Assembly (NCBI RefSeq): GCF_002736105.1 | Contig: NZ_CP024123.1 | Coordinates: forward strand, 2,410,001-2,474,000 | DNA from: Solibacillus sp. R5-41 | GTDB lineage: Bacteria; Bacillota; Bacilli; Bacillales_A; Planococcaceae | Length of the DNA: 64,000 bases | Reading direction: 5' to 3' | Notes under the pieces: generated by a model | Databases searched by the model: none | The model's input: the letters and a program-made list of their open reading frames with translations, nothing else | Told to the model about the DNA's origin: nothing | Shown: positions 51,101-58,129 of the stretch, in pieces | Layout: each line of letters starts with the position of its first letter | Position numbering within the stretch: the stretch's first letter is position 1 | Position numbers and translations under genes: made by a program

Positions 51101-51209
51101 CCGCTTGATCCAATCCACCTAGCTCTTTTTTAACATTAGTTAGTTCTTTTCTTAAGCCCGAGGTCTCTGACGTGATCAAAATTTGTAGTTCTTCAATTGT
51201 CATCGCCAT
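48156..51209 (-). CDS. Phage tail tape measure protein
   Basis: The start is ATG 51209 (GAGGTGAG site), giving 1017 residues. The N-terminal coiled coil (IEELQILITSETSGLRKELTNVKKELGGLDQAVKQ) is typical, as is the conserved tape-measure region (VNAYKNLAARGYNDEQIQITMERLKDAAAFG, TFAGRLSLLSKTLGDIQTNIGDAFMP). A glycine/serine linker lies in the middle, and a C-terminal LARGGIVDGATNFGNYIAGEAGAEMIVPLENTPF is seen in many TMPs. The middle contains a roughly 90-residue repeat built on LLDGTIKP...PIFTDVL. It sets tail length and aids DNA ejection. Confidence 0.93.
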   Translation of the reverse strand: MAMTIEELQILITSETSGLRKELTNVKKELGGLDQAVKQSTEAMKNAFKSVVATLATLGLGKYIKDAVQASSNLEGAFLGLQSIIEGQGRSFAKAKSFINDYIADGLVPLGDAVNAYKNLAARGYNDEQIQITMERLKDAAAFGRQSSLSLGQAVSSAAEGLKAENSILVDNAGVTKNVAKMWDEYATSIGTTANNLTQQQKIQAEVNGIMEETKFQVGDAAAYADTFAGRLSLLSKTLGDIQTNIGDAFMPIANIVLPLLQTLANWLVKVTAYFRYFMQAFFGVSKSQKQSNIAAGGGAAAQDSFGVAAENAGKKAEKAGKKTKKAAEEAKRSVAGFDEINSLTEPSKKTDSGSGSGGSGAGSGGGIGGMDDMGFDDLDMPDIDTETIPAHIQAMADKIKEIFKDMWGGIKDTGSLFADAFSGIGPALQPLRDAADPIKQSLKQIGETFLQLIEEFLKPAASYILFDFIPSIVTGFVEDFAPVFADAAVWGMNLLAETFQNVTDLIIASWNEVWLPSLEAIKVAWLDASKSIAQSLQSLLDGTIKPLTEFILNQFLLPIVDQLNRVLVPIFTDVLVFALELFAKTFKKVTDTLNNLTSTVIIPALERIRDAFLDFLPRMGNALQTLLDGTIKPFVDYILNGFAIPIADAIIKTVVPIFTDILVAAFEVAAEAFEGAADLMNDIYKSVINPTFDLVKKIVTDTLKIITDAWDKHGKDLLKNLKDLFKNLQDIFQTLWDKVLKPIVEPFLEQLSTLWDKHLKGVVDEVVKFVLKLVDAALDILNKFILPVINYLVKELGPTFTTVFNLVVSIIGTAVGLIADLIKSLLQILGGLIKFIVGAFTGDWRKAWDGVVSVFDGIVTGISGIFKSVLNLTIDIVNAAISGIFNGINRVISSVNDLVGAVPGIDIKINPISPPRIPKLARGGIVDGATNFGNYIAGEAGAEMIVPLENTPFVDKLASALGTAVMAAMQMGNSGQQSSDGGDIVLNVDGTTFARILNPYLAKEGQRLGSTIIQPI

Positions 51210-51935
51210 TTTTCTCACCTCGTTTCCGTTTCTCAGCTGCATAAGCATCAATTCTAGCTTTCATGATTTGCCAATTCTGTTGTTTCACTAGTTGTAGTTG
51301 CGCTTGTTTTTCAAGCTCAGGGAAAACACCTGGGAAAGCTTCGTGCAAAGCTTGTGGATTTTGCTTACTACCTAGCGAGATACCTACTAGATGTGAGATA
51401 AGATTTGCTTGGTGATAAGCGATAATTGATTGATATTGCAATTCTGCTTCTTGCCTTTTCGATTTCCCTTTAATAGCTGCTAAAATTTCTTTGTAGGTCA
51501 TATCCCAATAAAAAACTGCATCCACTCCGCTTTCTACGGCAATTGGATACAGTTTTTCGAATAGTTCTGTTAAGTTTTTTATAGGCTCGCTGTTATTGTC
51601 GCTGCCTCCTCCTTCTTCACTGTCTTGAAAAAACCGCTAGTTCGGAATGTGTCGACCATAACTGGAATTAAATCAGTGTACGAATTACCTGCATCAACAT
51701 AATCATCGTAAAGCTCTAACACTTTTTCGAACGTCATGCCATGATGGTACTTTTGTAAAGATGCATGTAAGATGAGTAACAAGCTACTAACTGATGGGAT
51801 TTCACCGTTTTCAACCGTCATAAGTACTTGCAGTGGATTGCGTCCTCCTAACTTTTTCTCCAGCTCGATAATAGCTGATGCCGTAGCGCGTAATTTAAAC
51901 TCCTGTTCCCCAACTTTAAATTCTGTATATAACAT
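51193..51935 (-). CDS. Tail assembly chaperone GT fusion made by -1 frameshift
   Basis: Within the upstream frame the codons GGT TTT TTC form the slippery heptamer T TTT TTC at 51627-51633. After a -1 slip the frame stays open (QDSEEGGGSDNNSEPIKNLTELFEKLYPIAVES) and joins the 51193-51525 frame to give a gpGT-like fusion of about 246 residues. The second frame has no ribosome site of its own. Overlap with the tape measure start is typical. The two parts resemble lambda G and T, which recruit tail-tube protein to the tape measure. Confidence 0.8.
51579..51935 (-). CDS. Tail assembly chaperone, short (gpG-like) product
   Basis: This is the unshifted 118-residue product: MLYTEFKVGEQEFKLRATA with SAIIELEKKLGGRNPLQVL, then helical SSLLLILHASLQKYHHGMTFEKVLELYDDYVDAG. 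It resembles DUF6096/gpG-type chaperones that precede tape measure genes. The ATG follows GGAGG. Most ribosomes should end at TAA 51579, with a minority shifting to the T frame. Confidence 0.8.
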   Translation of the reverse strand: MLYTEFKVGEQEFKLRATASAIIELEKKLGGRNPLQVLMTVENGEIPSVSSLLLILHASLQKYHHGMTFEKVLELYDDYVDAGNSYTDLIPVMVDTFRTSGFFKTVKKEEAATITASL

Positions 51936-51952
51936 TTTTGTATTCCTCCAAT

Positions 51953-51984
51953 ATAAAAAGCACCCCCAAAATTTGAGAGTGCTT
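51953..51984 (-). terminator. Terminator after the prophage lipoprotein gene
   Basis: AGCACTCTC-aaattttg-GGGGTGCT followed on the minus strand by TTTTTATATTGG. It marks the lipoprotein gene as an independent unit inside the tail operon. Confidence 0.75.
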
Positions 51985-51989
51985 CTAAA

Positions 51990-52541
51990 TTATTTATTTT
52001 GTTGATTTAAATCATCCGGATAAACAATAGTATCTATCGTTTCCCCTGACTCTTTATCTTTAACGATAATAGTAGCTTTGACTTTATCTTCTTTTACACC
52101 GTTAAATGTCTGGTAGTAAATGCCGGATATACCTAATCCCATAGCTGCAAAACCATCAAAACTACTTTCGAACTTCCCTTTTTCTACAACCATAGTAAAC
52201 TCTGTGAAGTCCTTGTTAGAAGTGATTTCCTCAATAGAGGCAAACTCTTCACTTGTTTTAGTTTCTTCGATAGTTCCTAGTATGCTAGTTTTCATTTCCT
52301 CTAGCATTTCTTTATGTTTTGCTTTTGACATTTTATAAGTGAATGATCCGTCGCTATTACTAACAACATCCTCTACACCATCTTTTTTAGCTTCTGAAAT
52401 AATAGTATCGGCGTCTTGATCTTTAAACATCGAAGCAGGTAAAGTGATTTCAACATCTTCTTTACCGCATGCCACAACAACTACGCCTATCAACATAATA
52501 ATCATCATCAATAAAAACTTTTTCAACTTGTTCTCCCCCAA
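51990..52541 (-). CDS. Prophage lipoprotein (moron in the tail module)
   Basis: The 183-residue product has a lipoprotein signal peptide (LKKFLLMMIIMLIGVVVVAC, lipobox VVAC). A secreted domain follows (DVEITLPASMFKDQDADTII, SDGSFTYKMSKAKHKEMLEEM, SSFDGFAAMGLGISGIYYQTFNGV). It sits between the tail tube and tail chaperone genes but has its own terminator, so it is an insertion. Surface lipoproteins of some siphoviruses, such as Ltp of phage TP-J34, block superinfection at the tape-measure step. That role is a hypothesis here. Confidence 0.75.
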   Translation of the reverse strand: MGENKLKKFLLMMIIMLIGVVVVACGKEDVEITLPASMFKDQDADTIISEAKKDGVEDVVSNSDGSFTYKMSKAKHKEMLEEMKTSILGTIEETKTSEEFASIEEITSNKDFTEFTMVVEKGKFESSFDGFAAMGLGISGIYYQTFNGVKEDKVKATIIVKDKESGETIDTIVYPDDLNQQNK

Positions 52542-52657
52542 ATATGTTTGTCAAATGTATTTGCGTAAATATTCTACCATAACAGAGAGAGACCAACCAG
52601 TTAAATTCCAAGTATGTTAAGTTTCAACATTTACCGCTATCTCTAAATTCATAATTG

Positions 52658-53077
52658 TTATGGTGCTGGATTTGTCACGGTTATATCACTTTGCAAGCTC
52701 ATTCCAACCGTAAATGTCATGGCCGCATTAACTGCCGCAGCATCCATTTTTACATTCACGAATGCGCTAAATTCGTGTCCTGTACCATCTGGATACTCAA
52801 CCTTAAATTCAGCTGCTGTATTCGCATCTTGCAACCCTTTTAACACACGGAAGTTACTGTCTGCCGTGTCATTATCATATAAGAACTTGAATGTTAAATC
52901 TCCAAGGTCTTTTACCCCATTGATGTACTTCTTTACACCATCAGATAGCGTGGTAACTTCAACCTTTTCTGGGTCGCCACCCATTTCTGGAACTTCCATA
53001 AGGTGTTCCAGTACTGTATATGTCGAACCACTCTTTTTGTAGCTCAGTGTTGTGTCTTTCGATAATAATCCTGCCAT
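52658..53077 (-). CDS. Phage major tail (tube) protein
   Basis: The 139-residue product MAGLLSKDTTLSYKKSGSTYTVLEHLMEVPEMGGDPEKVEVTTLSDGVKKYINGVKDLGDLTFKFLYDN shows the beta-barrel pattern of tube proteins, with a conserved VEVTTLSD and KDLGDLTF. It assembles around the tape measure. Its place after the tail terminator gene fits. Confidence 0.88.
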   Translation of the reverse strand: MAGLLSKDTTLSYKKSGSTYTVLEHLMEVPEMGGDPEKVEVTTLSDGVKKYINGVKDLGDLTFKFLYDNDTADSNFRVLKGLQDANTAAEFKVEYPDGTGHEFSAFVNVKMDAAAVNAAMTFTVGMSLQSDITVTNPAP

Positions 53078-53092
53078 TATTTACACTCTCCT

Positions 53093-53446
53093 CTATTGAT
53101 GAACTAAGTTCGTTCGTTTATCGACAACGCCACGAAAGCGCATCGTTTTACGTTTCATTCCGCTTGGATCATTTAAATCTGATTGAAACTGTCGAAGAAA
53201 ACCAATGCTAGCCATCTTGTCGTTTACCGCTTTTGCAATAGTTCCAGTCGACTTTGTATGCCACACATCAATTAATATAATTATTTCAGATTGCAACTCT
53301 ACCCGCATATTACGATAATTAGCATTATCAGCTTCTTTAAATGTGATATGTGGTGTTTGCGCTGGACCCGATGGAAATTGATCAGATACTGTTACACCAG
53401 CAATTGTATTCAGTAACGTATTTATTTCCGGCTTTGCATCGTACAT
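53093..53446 (-). CDS. Phage tail terminator / completion protein
   Basis: The 117-residue product (TVSDQFPSGPAQTPHITFKEADNANYRNMRVELQSEIIILIDVWHTKS) resembles SPP1 gp17/DUF3168-type proteins that cap the tail tube. The ATG is separated from the upstream stop by less than a codon, indicating tight coupling. Confidence 0.8.
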   Translation of the reverse strand: MYDAKPEINTLLNTIAGVTVSDQFPSGPAQTPHITFKEADNANYRNMRVELQSEIIILIDVWHTKSTGTIAKAVNDKMASIGFLRQFQSDLNDPSGMKRKTMRFRGVVDKRTNLVHQ

Positions 53447-53887
53447 TTAACCACCTAGCTTTCGTATTTCTTTTTTCAAGTGCTCTTTCGCAATCTTTTT
53501 TACATTTTCTTTATTTTGATTTAGTGCTGGGTACAGATATGGTTGGGCATCCATACCAGCCCAATCTTGACGGTAATTTAAATTCTCTGGAGATTTAGGC
53601 GGGGATGGTGAACCTTCGCCACGTTGACCTGTGCCAAACTCTACGTAAGCACCGTGTTCGACGTTTGTAGATACTTTTCCGATGATTACGCCTGACTTTT
53701 CTTCAACTGTACCTTGAATACTGTTTCTCAATTGGCCGCCGTCAACCTCAGCGATTGGAGCAAGTTCTTTTGCATCGCCCTGTACCACCTTTATTCCTTG
53801 TTGGATACCTGTTTTAAGAGCCTTTTGACTGTTACCGCCAAGTGCATCAATTTTACGCATAAGACTGTCTAAACCTCGAATAGTCAT
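53447..53887 (-). CDS. HK97 gp10 family phage protein
   Basis: The 146-residue product has the gp10 pattern: LDSLMRKIDALGGNSQKALKTGIQQGIKVVQGDAKELAPI, DGGQLRNSIQG, VSTNVEHGAYVEFGTGQRG, GMDAQPYLYPALNQNKENV. It acts in tail completion or head-tail joining. Confidence 0.92.
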   Translation of the reverse strand: MTIRGLDSLMRKIDALGGNSQKALKTGIQQGIKVVQGDAKELAPIAEVDGGQLRNSIQGTVEEKSGVIIGKVSTNVEHGAYVEFGTGQRGEGSPSPPKSPENLNYRQDWAGMDAQPYLYPALNQNKENVKKIAKEHLKKEIRKLGG

Positions 53888-53889
53888 GT

Positions 53890-54213
53890 TTATACCTTCT
53901 CCAAATCAACGACATAATGGGCATTCCATCGTCTTATTGCTACAACTTTATAATCAGGATCTTTATCAATTGAAACATAAATACAGAGACCGTCGTTTTC
54001 AGAAAGACCTTCAATCGTTTCTGCATAAGCAACTAACATGTACTTTAATTTTGCTCCATACATTTCCACAAGCATTCTTCCACCTGCAGGTTGTACATTT
54101 GCAAGAAGAGTCCCTCCATCATCCCACCCATCATATGTGGTGCCATCGGGTTCAGACAGCTTCTTCCATTGCTTTATCCTATACGGCTTTAAATCGCGTT
54201 GTCTAAGTCGCAT
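53890..54213 (-). CDS. Phage head-closure / head-tail adaptor protein
   Basis: The 107-residue product (RIKQWKKLSEPDGTTYDGWDDGGTLLANVQPAGGRMLVEMYGAKLKYMLVAY) is an SPP1 gp16-like stopper. It contacts the connector protein and the tail. Its start overlaps the connector gene by 11 bases. Confidence 0.82.
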   Translation of the reverse strand: MRLRQRDLKPYRIKQWKKLSEPDGTTYDGWDDGGTLLANVQPAGGRMLVEMYGAKLKYMLVAYAETIEGLSENDGLCIYVSIDKDPDYKVVAIRRWNAHYVVDLEKV

Positions 54214-54517
54214 AGCGTACCGCCTTTAATAAACGGGATTGGTTGATAGTGTTTTGTATAGACTGCGGCAAATCATCAAAAGAACGGCTAATGCCTCCCT
54301 CTGAATGTGAGGATTGCCCCTCAACACCCTGCATGTTGTAACAGATGGTAGCCATTTGCCGTTGAACGGATTCTAGCGACGGTGATAGTTCAACTCGATT
54401 CGTCCATGTGAGAATATCGTTACGAGCATCATCTAAAAACAATTGCAATAAATCATCTTGCAAATCATCTTTTATACCTAGAGCAATTTTTAGCTTATCC
54501 AGTTGAGATTTAATCAT
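54203..54517 (-). CDS. Phage head-tail connector protein
   Basis: The 104-residue helical product (LDKLKIALGIKDDLQDDLLQLFLDDARNDILTWTNR...QMATICYNMQGVEGQSSHSEGGISRSF) is a gp6/SPP1 gp15-like adaptor that binds below the portal. The SxSEGxxS pattern is common in this family. Confidence 0.88.
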   Translation of the reverse strand: MIKSQLDKLKIALGIKDDLQDDLLQLFLDDARNDILTWTNRVELSPSLESVQRQMATICYNMQGVEGQSSHSEGGISRSFDDLPQSIQNTINQSRLLKAVRYAT

Positions 54518-54527
54518 TTAATCACTC

Positions 54528-54558
54528 CTAAGAAAAAAAGAGCGACTAATTGTCGCCC
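54528..54558 (-). terminator. Hairpin at the end of the 53-residue gene
   Basis: GCGACAATTAGTCGC followed on the minus strand by TCTTTTTTT. It overlaps the stop of the 53-residue gene and may reduce expression of connector genes relative to capsid. Confidence 0.65.
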
Positions 54559-54707
54559 TCTTGTTTTTGTTTGCTATCTTTTCTCTGTTCAGACACTTTT
54601 TCTACAAGATTCTCATCGAAATACTTTTCCGCCATATCAAACGTTTCATCTGGTTGATAGGACTTACCATTATATCGAACAGGTACTTTTTTAACTCTTA
54701 CTTTCAT
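54546..54707 (-). CDS. Small phage head protein, 53 residues (DUF7210-like)
   Basis: ATG 54707 to TAG 54546 encodes MKVRVKKVPVRYNGKSYQPD and continues with ETFDMAEKYFDENLVEKVSEQ. Small basic-then-acidic proteins of this layout lie between capsid and connector genes in many Firmicutes phages. It is too short for the usual gene-length cut-off but fits the operon without gaps. Confidence 0.7.
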   Translation of the reverse strand: MKVRVKKVPVRYNGKSYQPDETFDMAEKYFDENLVEKVSEQRKDSKQKQEGDN

Positions 54708-54721
54708 TTAACGCGCCCTCC

Positions 54722-55744
54722 CTATGCAATCGGTTGTGCTTGAAATACTTCATCAGCAGCTGGGAATGATGGTATAGCAGTTGCTACAGCTTTTGTCCAA
54801 GTTGATACTGGGTCAACATTTTCCTCGTACACCATTGCAAGCACGTTACCGATTTTACTAGTTTCAATCGATGGATCACGAGTCAAACGATTTTCTTCAG
54901 CGGTTGGCCCAAATAAAGTTTCCCCCATCGCTCCATCACCGAACATAACAAATGAATTCGCTGGGAAATAGCGATGCGTTGAATATGTTCCGTTTGCCAG
55001 TTGCTTGCGGAATTTAGCATCATACGAAGCAAGTTTTGGAAGTTGAAGACTCTCTAAAAACGTGTTCAACTCTCCAATTGAAACGATTCGACCTGAATCC
55101 TTTCCGTATAAAGCTGATTTAACATTAGGGTTTGTTAATAAAGCAGCCAACACGGTATTAGATGTTAAGGCTCTAGTAGGTGTAATAGATAACGAATTCG
55201 CCCATCGAATCATATCTTCAATTGGGTTTGAAGATGGATCTGTCCATAAATTAGTTCCAGATAAAGCTTCTTTATTTTCGGTTGGCACGCCATAATCTAG
55301 GACTGCGCTCAACCCGTTTTCTGCCAATGTTAGAGTACCTTTTGCAAGTACCTCCATGCGCATTTGTTCAACACGCGCATTTACACCAGCCACTAACACG
55401 TCAATGTCATTGTATACATTTTGCATTAAATATTGTTGTTCCGCTGCATTACGCGGACTTTCTAAAGCGATAATTTCTTTTTCAGTTAATGGTAATTTAC
55501 GTTTAATCAACGCTGCCTCTAAAGCCATCTTACTAGCTTCTCGCGAGCCAATTTCTGCTTCTGTATCAAACGAGTGAACAGAGGCAACAACCGGTGTACG
55601 TCCTGCACCTTTGATTAAGTCGAATTCAAGTGTTGGTTTCTTGATTTCAGGGAATAAACTAGCACCTAAAAGCGCTGGATATTCACGATTTTGTAAGTAA
55701 TTTAAAACTTCTCGTTGGTTAAATAAATCTAATACGCTCGGCAT
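54722..55744 (-). CDS. Phage major capsid protein (E family)
   Basis: The 340-residue product contains LFNQREVLNYLQNREYPALLGASLFPEIKKPTLEFDLIKG, a region of the lambda-E-type capsid family. NSFVMFGDGAMGETLFGPTAEENRLT and EENVDPVSTWTKAVATAIPSFP appear towards the end. It follows scaffold and decoration genes, as expected. Confidence 0.93.
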   Translation of the reverse strand: MPSVLDLFNQREVLNYLQNREYPALLGASLFPEIKKPTLEFDLIKGAGRTPVVASVHSFDTEAEIGSREASKMALEAALIKRKLPLTEKEIIALESPRNAAEQQYLMQNVYNDIDVLVAGVNARVEQMRMEVLAKGTLTLAENGLSAVLDYGVPTENKEALSGTNLWTDPSSNPIEDMIRWANSLSITPTRALTSNTVLAALLTNPNVKSALYGKDSGRIVSIGELNTFLESLQLPKLASYDAKFRKQLANGTYSTHRYFPANSFVMFGDGAMGETLFGPTAEENRLTRDPSIETSKIGNVLAMVYEENVDPVSTWTKAVATAIPSFPAADEVFQAQPIA

Positions 55745-55771
55745 ATTGCGATTCCTCTTTTCTATTATTTA

Positions 55772-56083
55772 TTATCGAAATTTGATTTCAGTTAATGTGG
55801 CTTTTGCAGCAGCATCAGGAGCTACTGGAAGTCGAGTTTCCAAGATATACGCTTCTACCAGTAAAGCTCCAGGTTGTGGACCTTCTGTTACGTCTACATC
55901 ATTTAGCAAAATACCTTTTGCCGTTGCATCGTTTTTCGGATAAATTGTTCCAGCAGGTACGATTTTGCGTCCCTTCGCATTAGCAACCACCCCCGTTTGT
56001 TCTACCTGAGTAGTAAACGATTGAAAACGCGCACTTGCTAAAAAGTTAATTTGTTTTGCTGTTTCTTTTTTTGATACGTACAT
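55772..56083 (-). CDS. Phage head decoration protein
   Basis: The 103-residue product contains VVANAKGRKIVPAGTIYPKNDATAKGILLNDVDVTEGPQPGALLVEAYI. This is the pattern of lambda D-like capsid-stabilising proteins in Firmicutes phages. It precedes the capsid gene closely in the operon. Confidence 0.85.
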   Translation of the reverse strand: MYVSKKETAKQINFLASARFQSFTTQVEQTGVVANAKGRKIVPAGTIYPKNDATAKGILLNDVDVTEGPQPGALLVEAYILETRLPVAPDAAAKATLTEIKFR

Positions 56084-56098
56084 TAAAATTCTCCTCTC

Positions 56099-56788
56099 TT
56101 AAGTCCATAATGTTGTTGCAATTGGCTTGCTTTTTTCGTTCAGTGATTTGGCGAAGTTGGCTCCAACACTTACTTCACCATTGCCTTTCCCTCCGCCACC
56201 AGGTGGATTGCCACCTCGTAGACGTTCGTTCACACCAGCCTCAACTGCTTCACGAAATGACTTTTCTACTGCATCTAAGCTAGCGTTAGTAGATGCAGCG
56301 TCAGTGAATACGAGAATTTCCGCTAACGATAATGGAAGACTCTTATCTGCTAATGTTTCAAGTGCCGTGGCACGAAGCTCACGACGAGTGATTTCACTCT
56401 CACGTTTCGCTAGCTCATCTTCTCGCTTTTGACGTTCGTATTCTGCCTTTTGATCAGCATTCATTTTGGCTAACTTTTCAGCTTCTGTTTTAGCAGCTTC
56501 GAGTTTTGACTGGTAATCCTTTTCCCATTTTGCTTGTTCTTTCCCTAATCGTTCGCCGAGGATGCGATCTAGTTCAGCCTGTTGTTCTGGTGTGAACTCA
56601 ATTTTGTTAGGCGGATCAGTTGGAGGGGCAGCAGGTGGATCTACTGGGTCCGTCGGTGGGTCAGTTGGATCCGAGAAGAATTTAATATCTAACGGTAATA
56701 ACGGCTCAAATTTACTGAAAGGATCTGCTTGCTTAGTTTTTCCAAACAAGATTTTAATGTACAAAATAAACATTTGAATAAATTTCAT
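56099..56788 (-). CDS. Phage scaffold protein (DUF4355-like)
   Basis: The ATG at 56788 follows GGAGGAGG and gives 229 residues. There is a hydrophobic N-terminal stretch (KFIQMFILYIKILF), then a proline/aspartate-rich region (DPTDPPTDPVDPPAAPPTDPP). A long coiled coil follows (FTPEQQAELDRILGERLGKEQAKWEKDYQSKLEAAKTEAEKLAK) and a glycine-rich end. This is the typical scaffold layout. The hydrophobic start is unusual for scaffolds and may be a real feature or an upstream small segment. Confidence 0.85.
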   Translation of the reverse strand: MKFIQMFILYIKILFGKTKQADPFSKFEPLLPLDIKFFSDPTDPPTDPVDPPAAPPTDPPNKIEFTPEQQAELDRILGERLGKEQAKWEKDYQSKLEAAKTEAEKLAKMNADQKAEYERQKREDELAKRESEITRRELRATALETLADKSLPLSLAEILVFTDAASTNASLDAVEKSFREAVEAGVNERLRGGNPPGGGGKGNGEVSVGANFAKSLNEKSKPIATTLWT

Positions 56789-56860
56789 AACTACCTCCTC
56801 CGTTTTACGCCCGTCGGCTTTATCCATGCACCTTTTAATGTCGTGGTCACGTTTTGGACA

Positions 56861-56888
56861 AAAGAAAAAGCCGCTAAATTAGCGACTG
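56861..56888 (-). terminator. Terminator between the minor head and scaffold genes
   Basis: GTCGCTAATTTAGCGGC followed on the minus strand by TTTTTCTTTT. Confidence 0.7.
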
Positions 56889-56919
56889 ATTTAAATCGTT
56901 TAAAAGTTATATAATCGAC

Positions 56920-57078
56920 CTAACCTTTCGATTTATCACCTATTACTAAATTTGTAAAGATTCCTAATAGCAAAAGTAACACAAGGTATTCAAACGTGGT
57001 TCCTTCTTCAAAGAAAAAGTAACTTCCGAAACATATCGTAAGTGCCACCAAGAAAAAACAATTAAAATATTTCAACAT
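56920..57078 (-). CDS. Small phage membrane protein, 52 residues
   Basis: ATG 57078 follows GGGGTGATAGTG. The product has two hydrophobic helices (LKYFNCFFLVALTICFGSYFFF and YLVLLLLLGIFTNLVIG). The longer open frame extending to 57276 overlaps the minor head gene and has no support. Function is unknown; it could be an exclusion or holin-like protein. Confidence 0.6.
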   Translation of the reverse strand: MLKYFNCFFLVALTICFGSYFFFEEGTTFEYLVLLLLLGIFTNLVIGDKSKG

Positions 57079-57085
57079 CACACTA

Positions 57086-58129
57086 TCACCCCGCATTCGA
57101 ATATTTCTTCCTCCATTCAAGATATGCCATATTCGCTGGAACGAGTTCATTCTTACCTGTGATTGGATTGCGTGCTCTACGTTGAATATTCTTGAGTGTT
57201 TGCGGCCCAAAATAAGCACGAGTTGTAGAACGACAAAAAACATGCATAGGAGGCATGTTAACACCTGGTTTAGCATCTTTTACTTTGTAAGCTTTCTTAT
57301 CTTGCTCTTGGCATTGTGGTGATGTGCGCATGTCTAATGTAGCAAGAAACATATACTCATCGACTTCTGACTCTTTATAACTTTCCATTTCAGCAGCATT
57401 TGCCATATACGTTGTTTCGGTGCGGATTAGGCGACTAGCAGCAAACTTCCCTACACCCATGCGTTCCGCTAAATCCTGTATCATTTTGCGAGTGCCAGTA
57501 CCAGACATGAAGCCTGCTGTAATCACTTCTGATATTTGACTAGCAAGCGTATCCGTATTGTCCCAAACTCGCTGACTGAAATGTTTGCCACTCCATGGAT
57601 TTTTTAAAATTAATTCAACAGTACTTGCAGGCATAGCAGCAAACTCAAATCCCACTCCTAAACCTCGATGGACATCATACATCATTCGATAGTAAGCATC
57701 GTTAATTGTCTGCGCAAAGCCCGTCGTCGTTTCCCTTATTTCTGCATCGGCAATAATTTTGGACTGTAAGTAGGTGTTTTCTTTTAACGCCTCTAAACGA
57801 GTAATACGTGCGGCATATGCTGGCGCATTCAATCGATTTAGCATTTGTCGTTTTATTTTCGGGTCCTTGATATCTTTTATCTTTGCTTTAATTTCATTCC
57901 ATTCGGCTTTAGAAATCGGCTCATTCAATATTTTACGAGCTTCTTCTGTGGACAGCTTTCCATCTTTTGCGAATTTATCAAATATCTTTTGAGTTTCAGC
58001 TGCAATATCCTGCTGCGCCTTTTCATAGGCCTTATTCACCGTTTGAACTGTAGCATCAGCAGAACGATGATACTCAGCCATGCGTTCCATTGACCGCTTA
58101 TCCCAATAGCCGTTACCCCTCGTCTTCAT
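57086..58129 (-). CDS. Phage minor head protein (SPP1 gp7 / MuF family)
   Basis: The protein starts at ATG 58129 (GAGGT site inside the portal gene). It contains the MuF-like C-terminal module with GTRKMIQDLAERMGVGKFAASRLIRTETTYMANAAEMESYKESEVDEYMFLATLDMRTSPQCQEQDKKAYKVKDAKPGVNMPPMHVFCRSTTRAYF. It is a head morphogenesis protein that travels with the portal and may be ejected with DNA. Confidence 0.93.
   Translation of the reverse strand: MKTRGNGYWDKRSMERMAEYHRSADATVQTVNKAYEKAQQDIAAETQKIFDKFAKDGKLSTEEARKILNEPISKAEWNEIKAKIKDIKDPKIKRQMLNRLNAPAYAARITRLEALKENTYLQSKIIADAEIRETTTGFAQTINDAYYRMMYDVHRGLGVGFEFAAMPASTVELILKNPWSGKHFSQRVWDNTDTLASQISEVITAGFMSGTGTRKMIQDLAERMGVGKFAASRLIRTETTYMANAAEMESYKESEVDEYMFLATLDMRTSPQCQEQDKKAYKVKDAKPGVNMPPMHVFCRSTTRAYFGPQTLKNIQRRARNPITGKNELVPANMAYLEWRKKYSNAG

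Noticed and set aside
57079-57276. Upstream extension of the 52-residue phage membrane protein frame
   Set aside because: It overlaps the minor head gene and has no start signal; the ribosome site fixes the start at 57078.
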